A stretch of DNA of 8,040 bases from Candidatus Curtissbacteria bacterium. Its GTDB lineage: Bacteria > Patescibacteriota > Microgenomatia > Curtissbacterales > GWA2-41-24. Position 1 is the first letter of the stretch. Every line of letters starts with the position of its first letter. The DNA is taken from contig JACPKK010000053.1 in the NCBI GenBank assembly GCA_016187105.1, positions 1-8,040 on the forward strand, read 5' to 3'. Below, in pieces: positions 1 through 4,689 of this stretch. Under the pieces are notes generated by a model, which saw only the letters and a list, made by a program, of their open reading frames with translations, was not told where the DNA came from and did not search any database. The position numbers were made by a program, and so were the translations under genes.

Positions 1-777
1 AATTTGATACGAAACAATTTTTTTATCGCCCTCTTTGCGCGCGCTTTTTACCTCAACATTTGTTTTGATTGCAATTCCTTCTCTTGAGAGGATTTCGGCG
101 AGACGGTTGGTGAGTTCTTTTTCCGAGTGCGGAAAAATTGAATCGCCGCGCTGTAAAATGGTTACTTTTGTCCCAAAACGCGAGAACATTTGGGCAAATT
201 CCAAACCAAGAGGCCCTGCGCCGATGACAATTAAACTCTTGGGCTGTTTTGGCATTTTAAGAGCTTCGATGTGGGTAACAAACCCAACTTCCTGTATTCC
301 CTCAATTGGCGGCACAGTAGCGGTAGAGCCTGCGGCAATGATAAATTTTTCCGCACTCAATTTTTCCCTGCCCGCCATAGCCTTGGCGAAGGCGGGGCCG
401 TTCACTTCTACTTCGTTTTGGGAAACAAATTTTGCTTTTCCCTCGATTGCCGTTACATACTCTAAATTTTTCAGCACCTTTTCGTATTTTTCTTGGCGCA
501 ATCTTTCCACTAGCGAGAGCTCGTCTTGCACGACTTTTTGAAAATCAAAATTTTTCACTTCCAGCTCAACGCCGGGAACGCCGTGATTTTTGGCGTGATG
601 CAAAATTTCGCCTGCGTACAGAAGCGTCTTTGACGGCACACACCCGACATTGACGCAAGTGCCGCCGAGTGGAAGCCCAGAGTTTATAAGCGCTGTTTTC
701 GCTTGTAGCTCGTTTGCGCGGATTGCGGAGGCAAAAGCTCCTGCGCCGCCGCCCACAATTATTAAATCGTATTTCAT
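1..777 (-). CDS. Mercuric reductase / dihydrolipoamide dehydrogenase-like flavoprotein disulfide reductase, N-terminal 259 residues (3' end beyond window)
   Basis: This is a class I pyridine nucleotide-disulfide oxidoreductase: a cytoplasmic FAD enzyme that passes electrons from NAD(P)H through a redox cysteine pair to a substrate. Seen in the translation: the FAD-binding Rossmann start MKYDLIIVGGGAG (1-13), the redox motif GGTCVNVGCVPSK (38-50, Cys41 and Cys46), an ATG-like FAD motif AAGSTATVPPIEG (148-160) and the NAD-binding GAGPLGLEFAQ (186-196). The GTCVNVGCVPSK form is the one typical of MerA; lipoamide dehydrogenases usually have GTCLNVGCIPSK. The C-terminal half, which would carry the dimer-interface His-Glu and any MerA Cys-Cys tail, is outside the window, so the substrate is open. 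The start overlaps the stop of an upstream remnant ORF (ATGA), suggesting translational coupling. Residues 128-136 (PAFAKAMAG) are encoded by a GC-rich hairpin repeat. An arsR-type repressor lies just upstream on the same strand. The family is certain; the exact enzyme is not. Confidence 0.88.
   Translation of the reverse strand, partial: MKYDLIIVGGGAGAFASAIRANELQAKTALINSGLPLGGTCVNVGCVPSKTLLYAGEILHHAKNHGVPGVELEVKNFDFQKVVQDELSLVERLRQEKYEKVLKNLEYVTAIEGKAKFVSQNEVEVNGPAFAKAMAGREKLSAEKFIIAAGSTATVPPIEGIQEVGFVTHIEALKMPKQPKSLIVIGAGPLGLEFAQMFSRFGTKVTILQRGDSIFPHSEKELTNRLAEILSREGIAIKTNVEVKSARKEGDKKIVSYQI
371..396. repeat. GC-rich hairpin repeat inside the reductase gene
   Basis: The outer arms CCCGCC (371-376) and GGCGGG (391-396) are exact inverted repeats, and the centre adds a second GCC-TT-GGC pairing (379-386). 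On the minus strand the repeat is read in frame as PAFAKAMAG (residues 128-136 of the reductase). It is much more GC-rich than the surrounding coding sequence. Similar CCCGCC...GGCGGG hairpins are, to my recollection, frequent dispersed repeats in Patescibacteria. That it is a mobile or dispersed repeat is inference. Confidence 0.6.
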
Positions 778-845
778 AGATGAATTGGGCGAGCCTCGCC
801 CTTTTTGGGCGGGCCACCAATGATGATAAGGTCAAATTTTTGCAT
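774..845 (-). pseudogene. 23-codon remnant resembling a second reductase N-terminus, coupled to the reductase gene
   Basis: Four bases after the arsR stop codon an ATG opens a 23-residue reading frame beginning MQKFDLIIIGG. This closely parallels the start of the following reductase (MKYDLIIVGGG), the beta-alpha-beta nucleotide-binding beginning of the same family. After the second glycine it runs into a GC-rich palindromic repeat (787-813) and ends with a TGA that overlaps the ATG of the reductase (ATGA). The codons differ from those of the intact gene at most positions, so this is not a recent tandem copy. The best reading is the fossil start of an earlier or paralogous reductase, cut off by a repeat-associated rearrangement. 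It could still act as a translated leader that couples reductase translation to arsR. The similarity is directly visible; the history is inference. Confidence 0.5.
787..813. repeat. Palindromic GC-rich repeat between arsR and the reductase gene
   Basis: Positions 787-801 read GGGCGAG-C-CTCGCCC, an inverted repeat with 7-bp perfect arms and a single central base. It is followed by TTTTT and GGGCGGG (807-813). On the minus strand it is read as PPKKGEARP in the remnant ORF. It marks exactly the point where similarity to the reductase N-terminus stops. It is the same style of element as the hairpin at 371-396 but not an identical copy. Confidence 0.6.
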
Positions 846-849
846 AAAG

Positions 850-1170
850 TTATGTTGTAAGCCGCTCCTTGAGCATATCGGCAAAGGCCGTTTGTTTAAG
901 TTTGTAATAGACCGTTCGGAATTCTCGGCGGTTTTCAACCATGTCTGCTTTTTGCAACTTTTTGAGCGTGTGGGAAACAGCCGAAATGGAAACACCGATA
1001 ATTTCTGAAATCTCGCCCACCGCGAGCTCTTTATGCCGACACAAGAGATAGCAAATCTTGAGCCGCGTCGGGTCGCCCACCATGTTAAATTCCTCGGCAC
1101 AGCGGAGAATCGCCTTCCTATCGTTCAATTCTTTTCTAATTTTTTGAATGTCTTTCGTTTGCATATACAT
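850..1170 (-). CDS. ArsR/SmtB-family winged-helix transcriptional repressor
   Basis: A 106-residue protein, usual for the family, expected to bind operator DNA as a dimer and to release it when an inducer binds. Visible features are the conserved entry GDPTRLKICYLL (32-43), the recognition-helix region EISEIIGVSISAVSHTLKKLQKA (53-75) and the wing RREFRTVYYKL (81-91). In metal sensors the helix before the recognition helix carries ELCVCD; here the matching segment is ELAVGE (48-53), so both metal-binding cysteines are absent. The remaining cysteines are Cys24, Cys40 and Cys44. The next gene on the strand is a flavoprotein disulfide reductase, the likely target together with arsR itself. Two starts are possible, 1170 (MYMQ) and 1164 (MQTK). 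There is no Shine-Dalgarno site, and the predicted transcription start is near 1168, which favours 1164 on a leaderless or nearly leaderless message. Confidence 0.9.
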   Translation of the reverse strand: MYMQTKDIQKIRKELNDRKAILRCAEEFNMVGDPTRLKICYLLCRHKELAVGEISEIIGVSISAVSHTLKKLQKADMVENRREFRTVYYKLKQTAFADMLKERLTT

Positions 1171-1186
1171 TCAAATGATAGCAAAC
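1143..1186. promoter_or_regulatory. Candidate operator inverted repeats over the arsR start
   Basis: Two inverted repeats lie here. TTTGAATG (1143-1150) pairs exactly with CATTCAAA (1168-1175), 17 bp apart. GTTTGC (1157-1162) pairs exactly with GCAAAC (1181-1186), 18 bp apart. Both overlap the start codons, and the second also spans the -10 box, the positions expected for an autoregulating ArsR repressor. Arm and spacer sizes do not match a specific published ArsR operator that I can name, so this is a proposal. Confidence 0.35.
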
Positions 1187-1203
1187 AAAAAGAAAAAGCG
1201 CAA
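1175..1203 (-). promoter_or_regulatory. Predicted arsR promoter
   Basis: Read on the minus strand: -35 TTGCGC (1203-1198, 4 of 6 to consensus), 17-bp spacer, -10 TATCAT (1180-1175, 5 of 6). Transcription would start about position 1168, between the two possible start codons (1170 and 1164), giving a message with essentially no leader. The promoter begins where the upstream tRNA terminator ends. Confidence 0.45.
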
Positions 1204-1244
1204 AAAAGAGTTTCTTCACGCGGAGAGGCGAACCAAAACTCTTT
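1202..1244 (-). terminator. Intrinsic terminator of the tRNA-Leu gene
   Basis: On the minus strand AAAGAGTTT (1244-1236) pairs exactly with AAACTCTTT (1213-1205), and the loop can pair further (TTCGC with GCG-T-GAA). A run of T follows the stem (complement of the A-run 1202-1207). It starts 14 nt past the 3' end of the tRNA. The opposite strand also has a T-run after the stem, but no plus-strand gene enters it. Confidence 0.6.
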
Positions 1245-1257
1245 GATTTTTCCTTTC

Positions 1258-1343
1258 TGGTGCCGAGGGAGAGAATCGAACTCTCACGACCTTGCGGTCA
1301 TGCGTTTTTGAGACGCACTTGTCTACCGTTCCAACACCTCGGC
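1258..1343 (-). tRNA. tRNA-Leu, anticodon CAA
   Basis: Read on the minus strand from 1343, the acceptor arms GCCGAGG and CCTCGGC pair completely, followed by discriminator A and an encoded CCA (1260-1258). The anticodon stem TGCGT/ACGCA holds the loop CTCAAAA, so the anticodon is CAA and the tRNA reads UUG leucine codons. A long variable arm GACC-GCAA-GGTC marks a class II tRNA, as expected for leucine. The T-arm GAGAG-TTCGATT-CTCTC is canonical, and the D-loop contains GGAACGGTAGA. The length is 86 nt with CCA. It has its own promoter and terminator. Confidence 0.97.
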
Positions 1344-1363
1344 TTGCTAAAAATAGCTTCAAT

Positions 1364-1390
1364 ATTATATCATTTCCCAAACGCTGTCAT
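1364..1390 (-). promoter_or_regulatory. Predicted tRNA-Leu promoter, with -35 supplied by a repeat end
   Basis: On the minus strand a perfect -10 TATAAT (1369-1364) lies about 20 nt before the mature tRNA 5' end. Fifteen bp upstream is ATGACA (1390-1385), 5 of 6 to the -35 consensus but with a short spacer. That hexamer is the terminal TGTCAT of the repeat array at 1385-1491, so the repeat may have donated or replaced the -35 element. Confidence 0.5.
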
Positions 1391-1491
1391 TCTGGCAGTT
1401 CGATATAACTCACTGCCCTTCAACTGCCCTGAGTGTAATCGAAGGGCTTGTCCAGAATCGATTCTGGAGTCGCTCCGCTCCCCAGAATGAC
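1385..1491. repeat. Composite dispersed repeat between tRNA-Leu and the aminopeptidase gene
   Basis: The unit is bounded by inverted ends TGTCATTCTGG (1385-1395) and CCAGAATGAC (1482-1491). Inside are GCCCTTC...GAAGGGC (1415-1421 with 1441-1447) and a 16-bp perfect palindrome CCAGAATCGATTCTGG (1452-1467). The blocks CTTGTCCAGAAT and TGTCATTCTGGC recur, in reverse orientation, in the in-frame element in the pseudouridine synthase gene (6841-6892). No coding function is seen. The aminopeptidase start lies 13 bp beyond it. Together with the tRNA promoter it fills the 161-bp gap 1344-1504. Confidence 0.75.
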
Positions 1492-1504
1492 GTAGCGAAG
1501 AAGA

Positions 1505-3013
1505 ATGAAAGTTACAGTTAACAATCCGCCAGCTGGCGGAGATCTTGCAAAAATCAGCGCCGAATGTTTGGTTTGCGGCGTTTGGCAAGGCGATTTTAAG
1601 AATCTGGCCGCGGGCGTCGACGAGATTGTCGATGGCGCGATTTCCCGCTTTCTAAAAAAGAACGAGAAATTCGGCAAACTTTATGATGCCGCAAATTTTT
1701 CCGTTTCACCCAAAAAACACAAGAGTTTAGAAAAAGTTGTGCTTTTTGGGCTCGGCAAAAAGGAAAAATTGGAACCCCTTTATCTTCGACAATTTGCAGC
1801 AGCAGTCGGTAAAGTTTACGCAAAAGAGGCAAAAAGTCTTGCTTTGTATTTGCCGAAGGAAGCAAAAGTCGGCGAGCGGGCGGATCTAGTTGTTATCGGG
1901 TTTAGCGCTGGGGTTTTTGACCCGGGACACAGGAAGAGCGAGGTTGAAAATGGAAAGTTGAAAATGGAAAGCTTGGAGATCTTGACGGAGGAGGATTTAA
2001 AAAAGGTTAAAGACGGGGCGGAGAAGGGGCTTATTGTTTCGGTGACTGTCGATAAGGTCCGTGAGGTTGTGAACCTGCCGGCCAATATCGTAACACCGGA
2101 GCAGATGGTCAAATTTGCCAAGAAAATTGCAGCAGATAAGAAGCTTAAAATCGAAGTATTTTCGGAAAAACAGGTAAACGAAATGGGAATGGGGATTATG
2201 GCCTCTGTTGCCAAAGGGTCGGAGGAGGACCTTTATTTTGTGGTTTTAAGATATTTGGGCGGCGGGTCAGCCGGTAAGACTTTGGCTTTGGTGGGCAAAG
2301 GCATCACTTTTGACAGCGGCGGCATTTCCATAAAACCTTCGGAGTCGATGGAGTGGATGAAAATGGATATGGCGGGGGCGGCTGCATGTCTTGGCGCAAT
2401 GGAGGTAATTGCCAAGTTGAAACCGAAGATCAATGTTGTCTGCGCAGTGCCTTTGACGGAAAATTTGCCTTCGGGTAAAGCTTCAAAACCCGGTGATGTG
2501 GTGAAAGGGTTTTCGGGAAAGACCGTGGAGATTGTTAATACGGATGCCGAAGGCAGACTGGTACTTGCGGATGCTTTAAGTTATGTCCAAGATAAATTCA
2601 AACCGGATTTTATAGTTGATGTGGCGACTTTGACCGGGGCGTCGATTGTTGCCTTGGGGAACTGGGCGAGTGCCATTTTGGGCAGGCCGCAGAACTTTAT
2701 TGGCGAGGTAATAAAAACCGGTGAGGATGCCGGTGAAAGATTTTGGCAATTGCCGCTTTACGAAGAGTACCGCGACCAATTGAAAAGTTACATTGCCGAT
2801 ATTGCCAATATATCTTCTGTGCGCGGCGGCGGGACCGAGACCGGCGCCAAATTTCTGGAAGAGTTTGTCGGGGGAAAAGTCGCCTGGGCGCATTTGGATA
2901 TAGCGCCGAATGCTTGGGAAGAAAATGAGCGGTCTTATGCATCGCGCGGCGCTAGCGGGATACCGCTTTTAACCTTAGTTAATCTGGCTCTAAAACTAGC
3001 AAGGGAAAATTAA
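1505..3013 (+). CDS. pepA: M17-family leucyl aminopeptidase
   Basis: A cytosolic two-metal exopeptidase that releases N-terminal residues from peptides, usually as a hexamer. The 502 residues match the family (about 480-510). The C-terminal catalytic domain is intact: GKGITFDSGG (264-273) with metal ligands Lys265 and Asp270, catalytic Lys277 in SIKP, Asp288 in KMDMAG, and the signature NTDAEGRL (345-352) with Asp347, Glu349 and catalytic Arg351. The N-terminal macro-like domain is more divergent, as usual. Two segments look added: PPAGG (8-12), encoded by a 16-bp palindrome, and a tandem-repeat segment around residues 145-157 (VENGKLKMES). An in-frame TAG at 1493 limits the start to 1505; only a weak purine stretch (GAAGAAG) precedes it. 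Elongation factor P follows 25 bp downstream, probably in the same transcript. Possible DNA-binding roles known for some relatives cannot be judged here. Confidence 0.96.
   Translation: MKVTVNNPPAGGDLAKISAECLVCGVWQGDFKNLAAGVDEIVDGAISRFLKKNEKFGKLYDAANFSVSPKKHKSLEKVVLFGLGKKEKLEPLYLRQFAAAVGKVYAKEAKSLALYLPKEAKVGERADLVVIGFSAGVFDPGHRKSEVENGKLKMESLEILTEEDLKKVKDGAEKGLIVSVTVDKVREVVNLPANIVTPEQMVKFAKKIAADKKLKIEVFSEKQVNEMGMGIMASVAKGSEEDLYFVVLRYLGGGSAGKTLALVGKGITFDSGGISIKPSESMEWMKMDMAGAAACLGAMEVIAKLKPKINVVCAVPLTENLPSGKASKPGDVVKGFSGKTVEIVNTDAEGRLVLADALSYVQDKFKPDFIVDVATLTGASIVALGNWASAILGRPQNFIGEVIKTGEDAGERFWQLPLYEEYRDQLKSYIADIANISSVRGGGTETGAKFLEEFVGGKVAWAHLDIAPNAWEENERSYASRGASGIPLLTLVNLALKLAREN
1525..1540. 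repeat. 16-bp palindrome inside the aminopeptidase gene (PPAGG-encoding)
   Basis: TCCGCCAGCTGGCGGA is a perfect 16-bp palindrome, read in frame as PPAGG at residues 8-12 just after the first beta strand of the protein. A copy with one change lies at 5115-5130 in the lgt-like gene and is read in the same frame. Confidence 0.75.
1943..1970 (+). repeat. Tandem 14-bp direct repeat inside the aminopeptidase gene
   Basis: GTTGAAAATGGAAA occurs twice back to back (1943-1956 and 1957-1970) and is read in frame within SEVENGKLKMES. It sits in the poorly conserved linker region between the N- and C-terminal domains. Because 14 is not a multiple of 3, the two copies are read in different frames, which fits slippage or repeat insertion rather than a duplicated peptide. 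Confidence 0.6.
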
Positions 3014-3038
3014 CCTAATTGTTCTACTTTAAATTTAT

Positions 3039-3599
3039 ATGATTAGTGTTACAGACCTTCATGCCGGGACTGTTTATGAGGATAAAGGTGATTATCTGCT
3101 TGTTTTATCCTACGAGCATATTAAGATGGGCCGCGGCAGCGGCAATATCAAGGTCAAGGTTCGAAACTTAAAAACCGGGGCGACAGTTGAGAAATCTTTT
3201 ATCACTGGAGCGAAGGTACAAGACGTTAATCTTCAAAGGAAAAAAGTCCAGTATTTGTATACGGATGGTGCCGGTTATCATTTTATGGATTTGGAAACTT
3301 ATGACCAGTTTATTCTGGAGGACTCGATGGTTGGATATTTTGGAAAGTTTTTGAAAGAAGGCTTGGAAGTTCTACTTTTTGCAATTGACGACCAGCCGGT
3401 TTACATCGAACTGCCAAAAATTCTGGATTATAAAGTGGTCCAAACCGGCGGGTCGGTGCGCGGCAACAGCGCCGGGGCGGCGCAGAAAGATGCGGTTTTG
3501 GAAAACGGGCTGGTAGTTAAGGTGCCGCTTTTTATAAAGGGCGGTGAGGTGATTCGTGTTGATACGCGAGACGGGTCTTACGTCGAGCGGGCTAAGTAA
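3039..3599 (+). CDS. efp: Translation elongation factor P
   Basis: EF-P enters the ribosomal E site and relieves stalling at consecutive prolines. At 186 residues it has the family's normal length and the three beta-barrel domains: a KOW-like domain I (1-65), the OB domain (about 66-128) and the C-terminal domain with GNSAGAAQKDAVLENGLVVKVP (142-163) and the end RVDTRDGSYVERA. The domain I tip that reaches the peptidyl-transferase centre reads HIKMGRGSGN (27-36), where many bacteria have KPGKGxA. The tip residue is Arg32, not lysine, and the usual proline two residues before it is Met30. An arginine tip is known in EF-P forms that are rhamnosylated (EarP type) and also in unmodified forms; no modification enzyme is in the window. 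No Shine-Dalgarno site is seen. It lies 25 bp after pepA, a likely operon partner. Confidence 0.95.
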   Translation: MISVTDLHAGTVYEDKGDYLLVLSYEHIKMGRGSGNIKVKVRNLKTGATVEKSFITGAKVQDVNLQRKKVQYLYTDGAGYHFMDLETYDQFILEDSMVGYFGKFLKEGLEVLLFAIDDQPVYIELPKILDYKVVQTGGSVRGNSAGAAQKDAVLENGLVVKVPLFIKGGEVIRVDTRDGSYVERAK

Positions 3600-3604
3600 A
3601 TAGT

Positions 3605-3624
3605 TATCGGTTTTCAGTTATCAG
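3605..3624. repeat. Left inverted repeat flanking the S23 gene
   Basis: This 20-base sequence (TATCGGTTTTCAGTTATCAG) matches the reverse complement of 4085-4104 at 17 of 20 positions. It begins 5 bp after the efp stop codon. Further CAGTT-type repeats continue to about 3640. Together with the right copy it delimits a 500-bp unit whose only gene is the four-helix-bundle protein. Confidence 0.6.
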
Positions 3625-3658
3625 TTTTCGGATTTGAGTTTGTCGGTTTTTCGGTAAA

Positions 3659-4033
3659 TCAGTCAAACTTTTGCCATGCAGTCAAGAGCCTATTTAGCTT
3701 TTTTGAGATAACTTTATATTCCGCAATCAAGCTTGTGCAGTTGTCCTTACTTATTCTTGTAAAAGTTTTTGAGACAATTTCTATTTCTCTTAGATGCGTT
3801 ATCACTTCATCGGATGATCCTAGTGCCATTGAGAGAAACCTACAAAATTCTCGAGGAGATTTTTTCTTACCAAAACCCTCCGCTATTTGAGGAGGGATTT
3901 TTTCTGCCGCTTCTGTTATTTGGTATCTTAATCGTCTGTGGATTTGTGGAAGAAGATTGGCTAGGGCGTAGATTTTTTCAAGTGATTCTAAGGACAACCT
4001 GTAAACTTCAAGGTCAGTTACATCCTTAATCAT
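3659..4033 (-). CDS. Four-helix-bundle protein of the S23 / 23S rRNA intervening-sequence (TIGR02436) family
   Basis: A 124-residue, mostly helical protein. The pattern is characteristic of the family: an N-terminal DLEVYRLSLESLEKIYALA (7-25), then RRLRYQITEAAEKIPPQIAE (33-52), GFGKKKSPREFCRFLSMALG (53-72) and SSDEVITHLREIEIV (73-87). Family members were first noticed as ORFs inside 23S rRNA intervening sequences; a relative (Avd) is an accessory protein of diversity-generating retroelements. Most, like this one, stand alone and their function is not established. No rRNA or reverse transcriptase is in the window. The gene is bracketed by inverted repeats (3605-3624, 4085-4104) between efp and the YdjM-like gene, which suggests an inserted cassette. 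A promoter with TATAAT lies immediately upstream, so the message would be nearly leaderless. Confidence 0.9.
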   Translation of the reverse strand: MIKDVTDLEVYRLSLESLEKIYALANLLPQIHRRLRYQITEAAEKIPPQIAEGFGKKKSPREFCRFLSMALGSSDEVITHLREIEIVSKTFTRISKDNCTSLIAEYKVISKKLNRLLTAWQKFD

Positions 4034-4046
4034 GGCATTAATCTTA

Positions 4047-4076
4047 ATTATAAACTGTCAAACTGAAAACTGAAAA
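4047..4076 (-). promoter_or_regulatory. Predicted promoter of the four-helix-bundle gene
   Basis: On the minus strand TATAAT (4052-4047) is a perfect -10, with a weak TTTTCA -35 match 18 bp upstream that falls inside the repeat sequence. Transcription would start about 4040, only about 6 nt before the ATG at 4033. The promoter lies inside the inverted repeats, so the unit would carry its own expression signal. Confidence 0.4.
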
Positions 4077-4084
4077 ACCTAGAT

Positions 4085-4104
4085 CTGACAACTGACAACC
4101 GAGA
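4085..4104. repeat. Right inverted repeat flanking the S23 gene
   Basis: CTGACAACTGACAACCGAGA is the imperfect inverted partner (17 of 20) of 3605-3624. It lies 13 bp beyond the stop of the YdjM-like gene. Related AAACTGAAAACTG repeats fill 4059-4075. No clear target-site duplication is visible outside the two arms. Confidence 0.6.
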
Positions 4105-4117
4105 ACAGATGACAGGT

Positions 4118-4591
4118 TTATATGAGGCTGGCGAGGGCGCGGCCGGTCGGAGTTGTCCAAAGTGAAACGGCGACGATTAGGCCAACAATGGCAATTTGCG
4201 TGACCAGCCCCCACGGAAGTGCGAGGCGGCTTTGAAGTTTATGGCTAAGGTAGTCCATCCATGTAAAAGGGGGGATTTTAATGCCAAACATCCATGAGGG
4301 TGTCATTAGCCAATCCGGCAGTTGAGCGGTAATAACCATAGCGAAGAGATACAGGGGGTCGACAAGATTTCTGAAGATTATATAAACTAGGGTAAAACCC
4401 AAGAGGACGTCTACGGCTGATTCAACCTTTAAGCGCAGAGAACTTTTTTGCCGGTGACTGGTGCCGGCGTCCCAGTGGGGGATAAGATCGGCCAAGAAGT
4501 GGGAGACGAAAGCAAGAGGAAGGCCGATTAGCGGGTTTGCTATTTGGGTGGCAATCGAGGCTCCGATTAATGCGTGTGCGGTGGCTGTCAT
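4118..4591 (-). CDS. YdjM-like predicted membrane-bound metal-dependent hydrolase (small membrane protein)
   Basis: A 157-residue integral membrane protein. The N-terminus has His6 in TATAHALIGA, then a membrane segment ending in SHFLADLIPHWD (30-41) with His31, Asp35, His39 and Asp41. This H-x3-D-x3-H-x-D pattern resembles the YdjM / DUF457 group, annotated as membrane-bound metal-dependent hydrolases although the activity is mostly unproven. Further hydrophobic segments lie at about 61-75, 80-95 and 127-148, with Asp61, Asp93, Asp112 and His116 as additional possible ligands. It is transcribed away from the lgt-like gene across a 98-bp divergent intergenic region. No Shine-Dalgarno site precedes the ATG. 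The assignment rests on the histidine/aspartate pattern and topology; the substrate is unknown. Confidence 0.7.
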   Translation of the reverse strand: MTATAHALIGASIATQIANPLIGLPLAFVSHFLADLIPHWDAGTSHRQKSSLRLKVESAVDVLLGFTLVYIIFRNLVDPLYLFAMVITAQLPDWLMTPSWMFGIKIPPFTWMDYLSHKLQSRLALPWGLVTQIAIVGLIVAVSLWTTPTGRALASLI

Positions 4592-4665
4592 TTAAGTCAC
4601 AAAAAAAGCGCCTACCAATAAGTTTAGCATAACTTTAGCCCGATGGCAAAAACTGCTACACAAGC

Positions 4666-4674
4666 TGATATAAT
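4666..4674 (+). promoter_or_regulatory. Extended -10 promoter of the lgt-like operon
   Basis: TGATATAAT is a perfect TATAAT with the extended TGn element; no good -35 is seen at 16-18 bp, which extended -10 promoters tolerate. Transcription would start near 4681, about 8 nt before the ATG at 4690, leaving no room for a Shine-Dalgarno site. It would serve lgt-like, dksA-like, lspA and rluD-like genes as one transcript. Confidence 0.55.
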
Positions 4675-4689
4675 ATCCCAAGATTTTCC

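Noticed and set aside
35..541. 168-codon plus-strand ORF over the reductase
   Set aside because: The minus strand encodes an uninterrupted flavoprotein with all N-terminal motifs; the plus-strand product is its antisense shadow.
787..806. GGGCGAG-C-CTCGCCC plus T5 as a plus-strand intrinsic terminator
   Set aside because: There is no plus-strand gene upstream; it fits better as a palindromic repeat in the arsR-reductase gap.
1385..1491. CRISPR array or riboswitch before pepA
   Set aside because: There is no regular repeat-spacer spacing and no known riboswitch core; the structure is a composite of inverted repeats shared with an intragenic copy.
3876..3903. Terminator-like hairpin CCCTCC...GGAGGG followed by T6 on the plus strand
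   Set aside because: It lies inside the minus-strand S23 gene and is produced by codons of its conserved IPPQIAEGFG motif; no plus-strand gene ends close by (efp stops about 280 bp earlier).
3769..4029. 86-codon plus-strand ORF opposite the S23 gene
   Set aside because: It is a shadow of the minus-strand gene, which has clear family motifs; the plus-strand translation has none.
3659..4033. Diversity-generating retroelement accessory gene (avd)
   Set aside because: No reverse transcriptase, template or variable repeat is present nearby; only the general four-helix-bundle family is supported.
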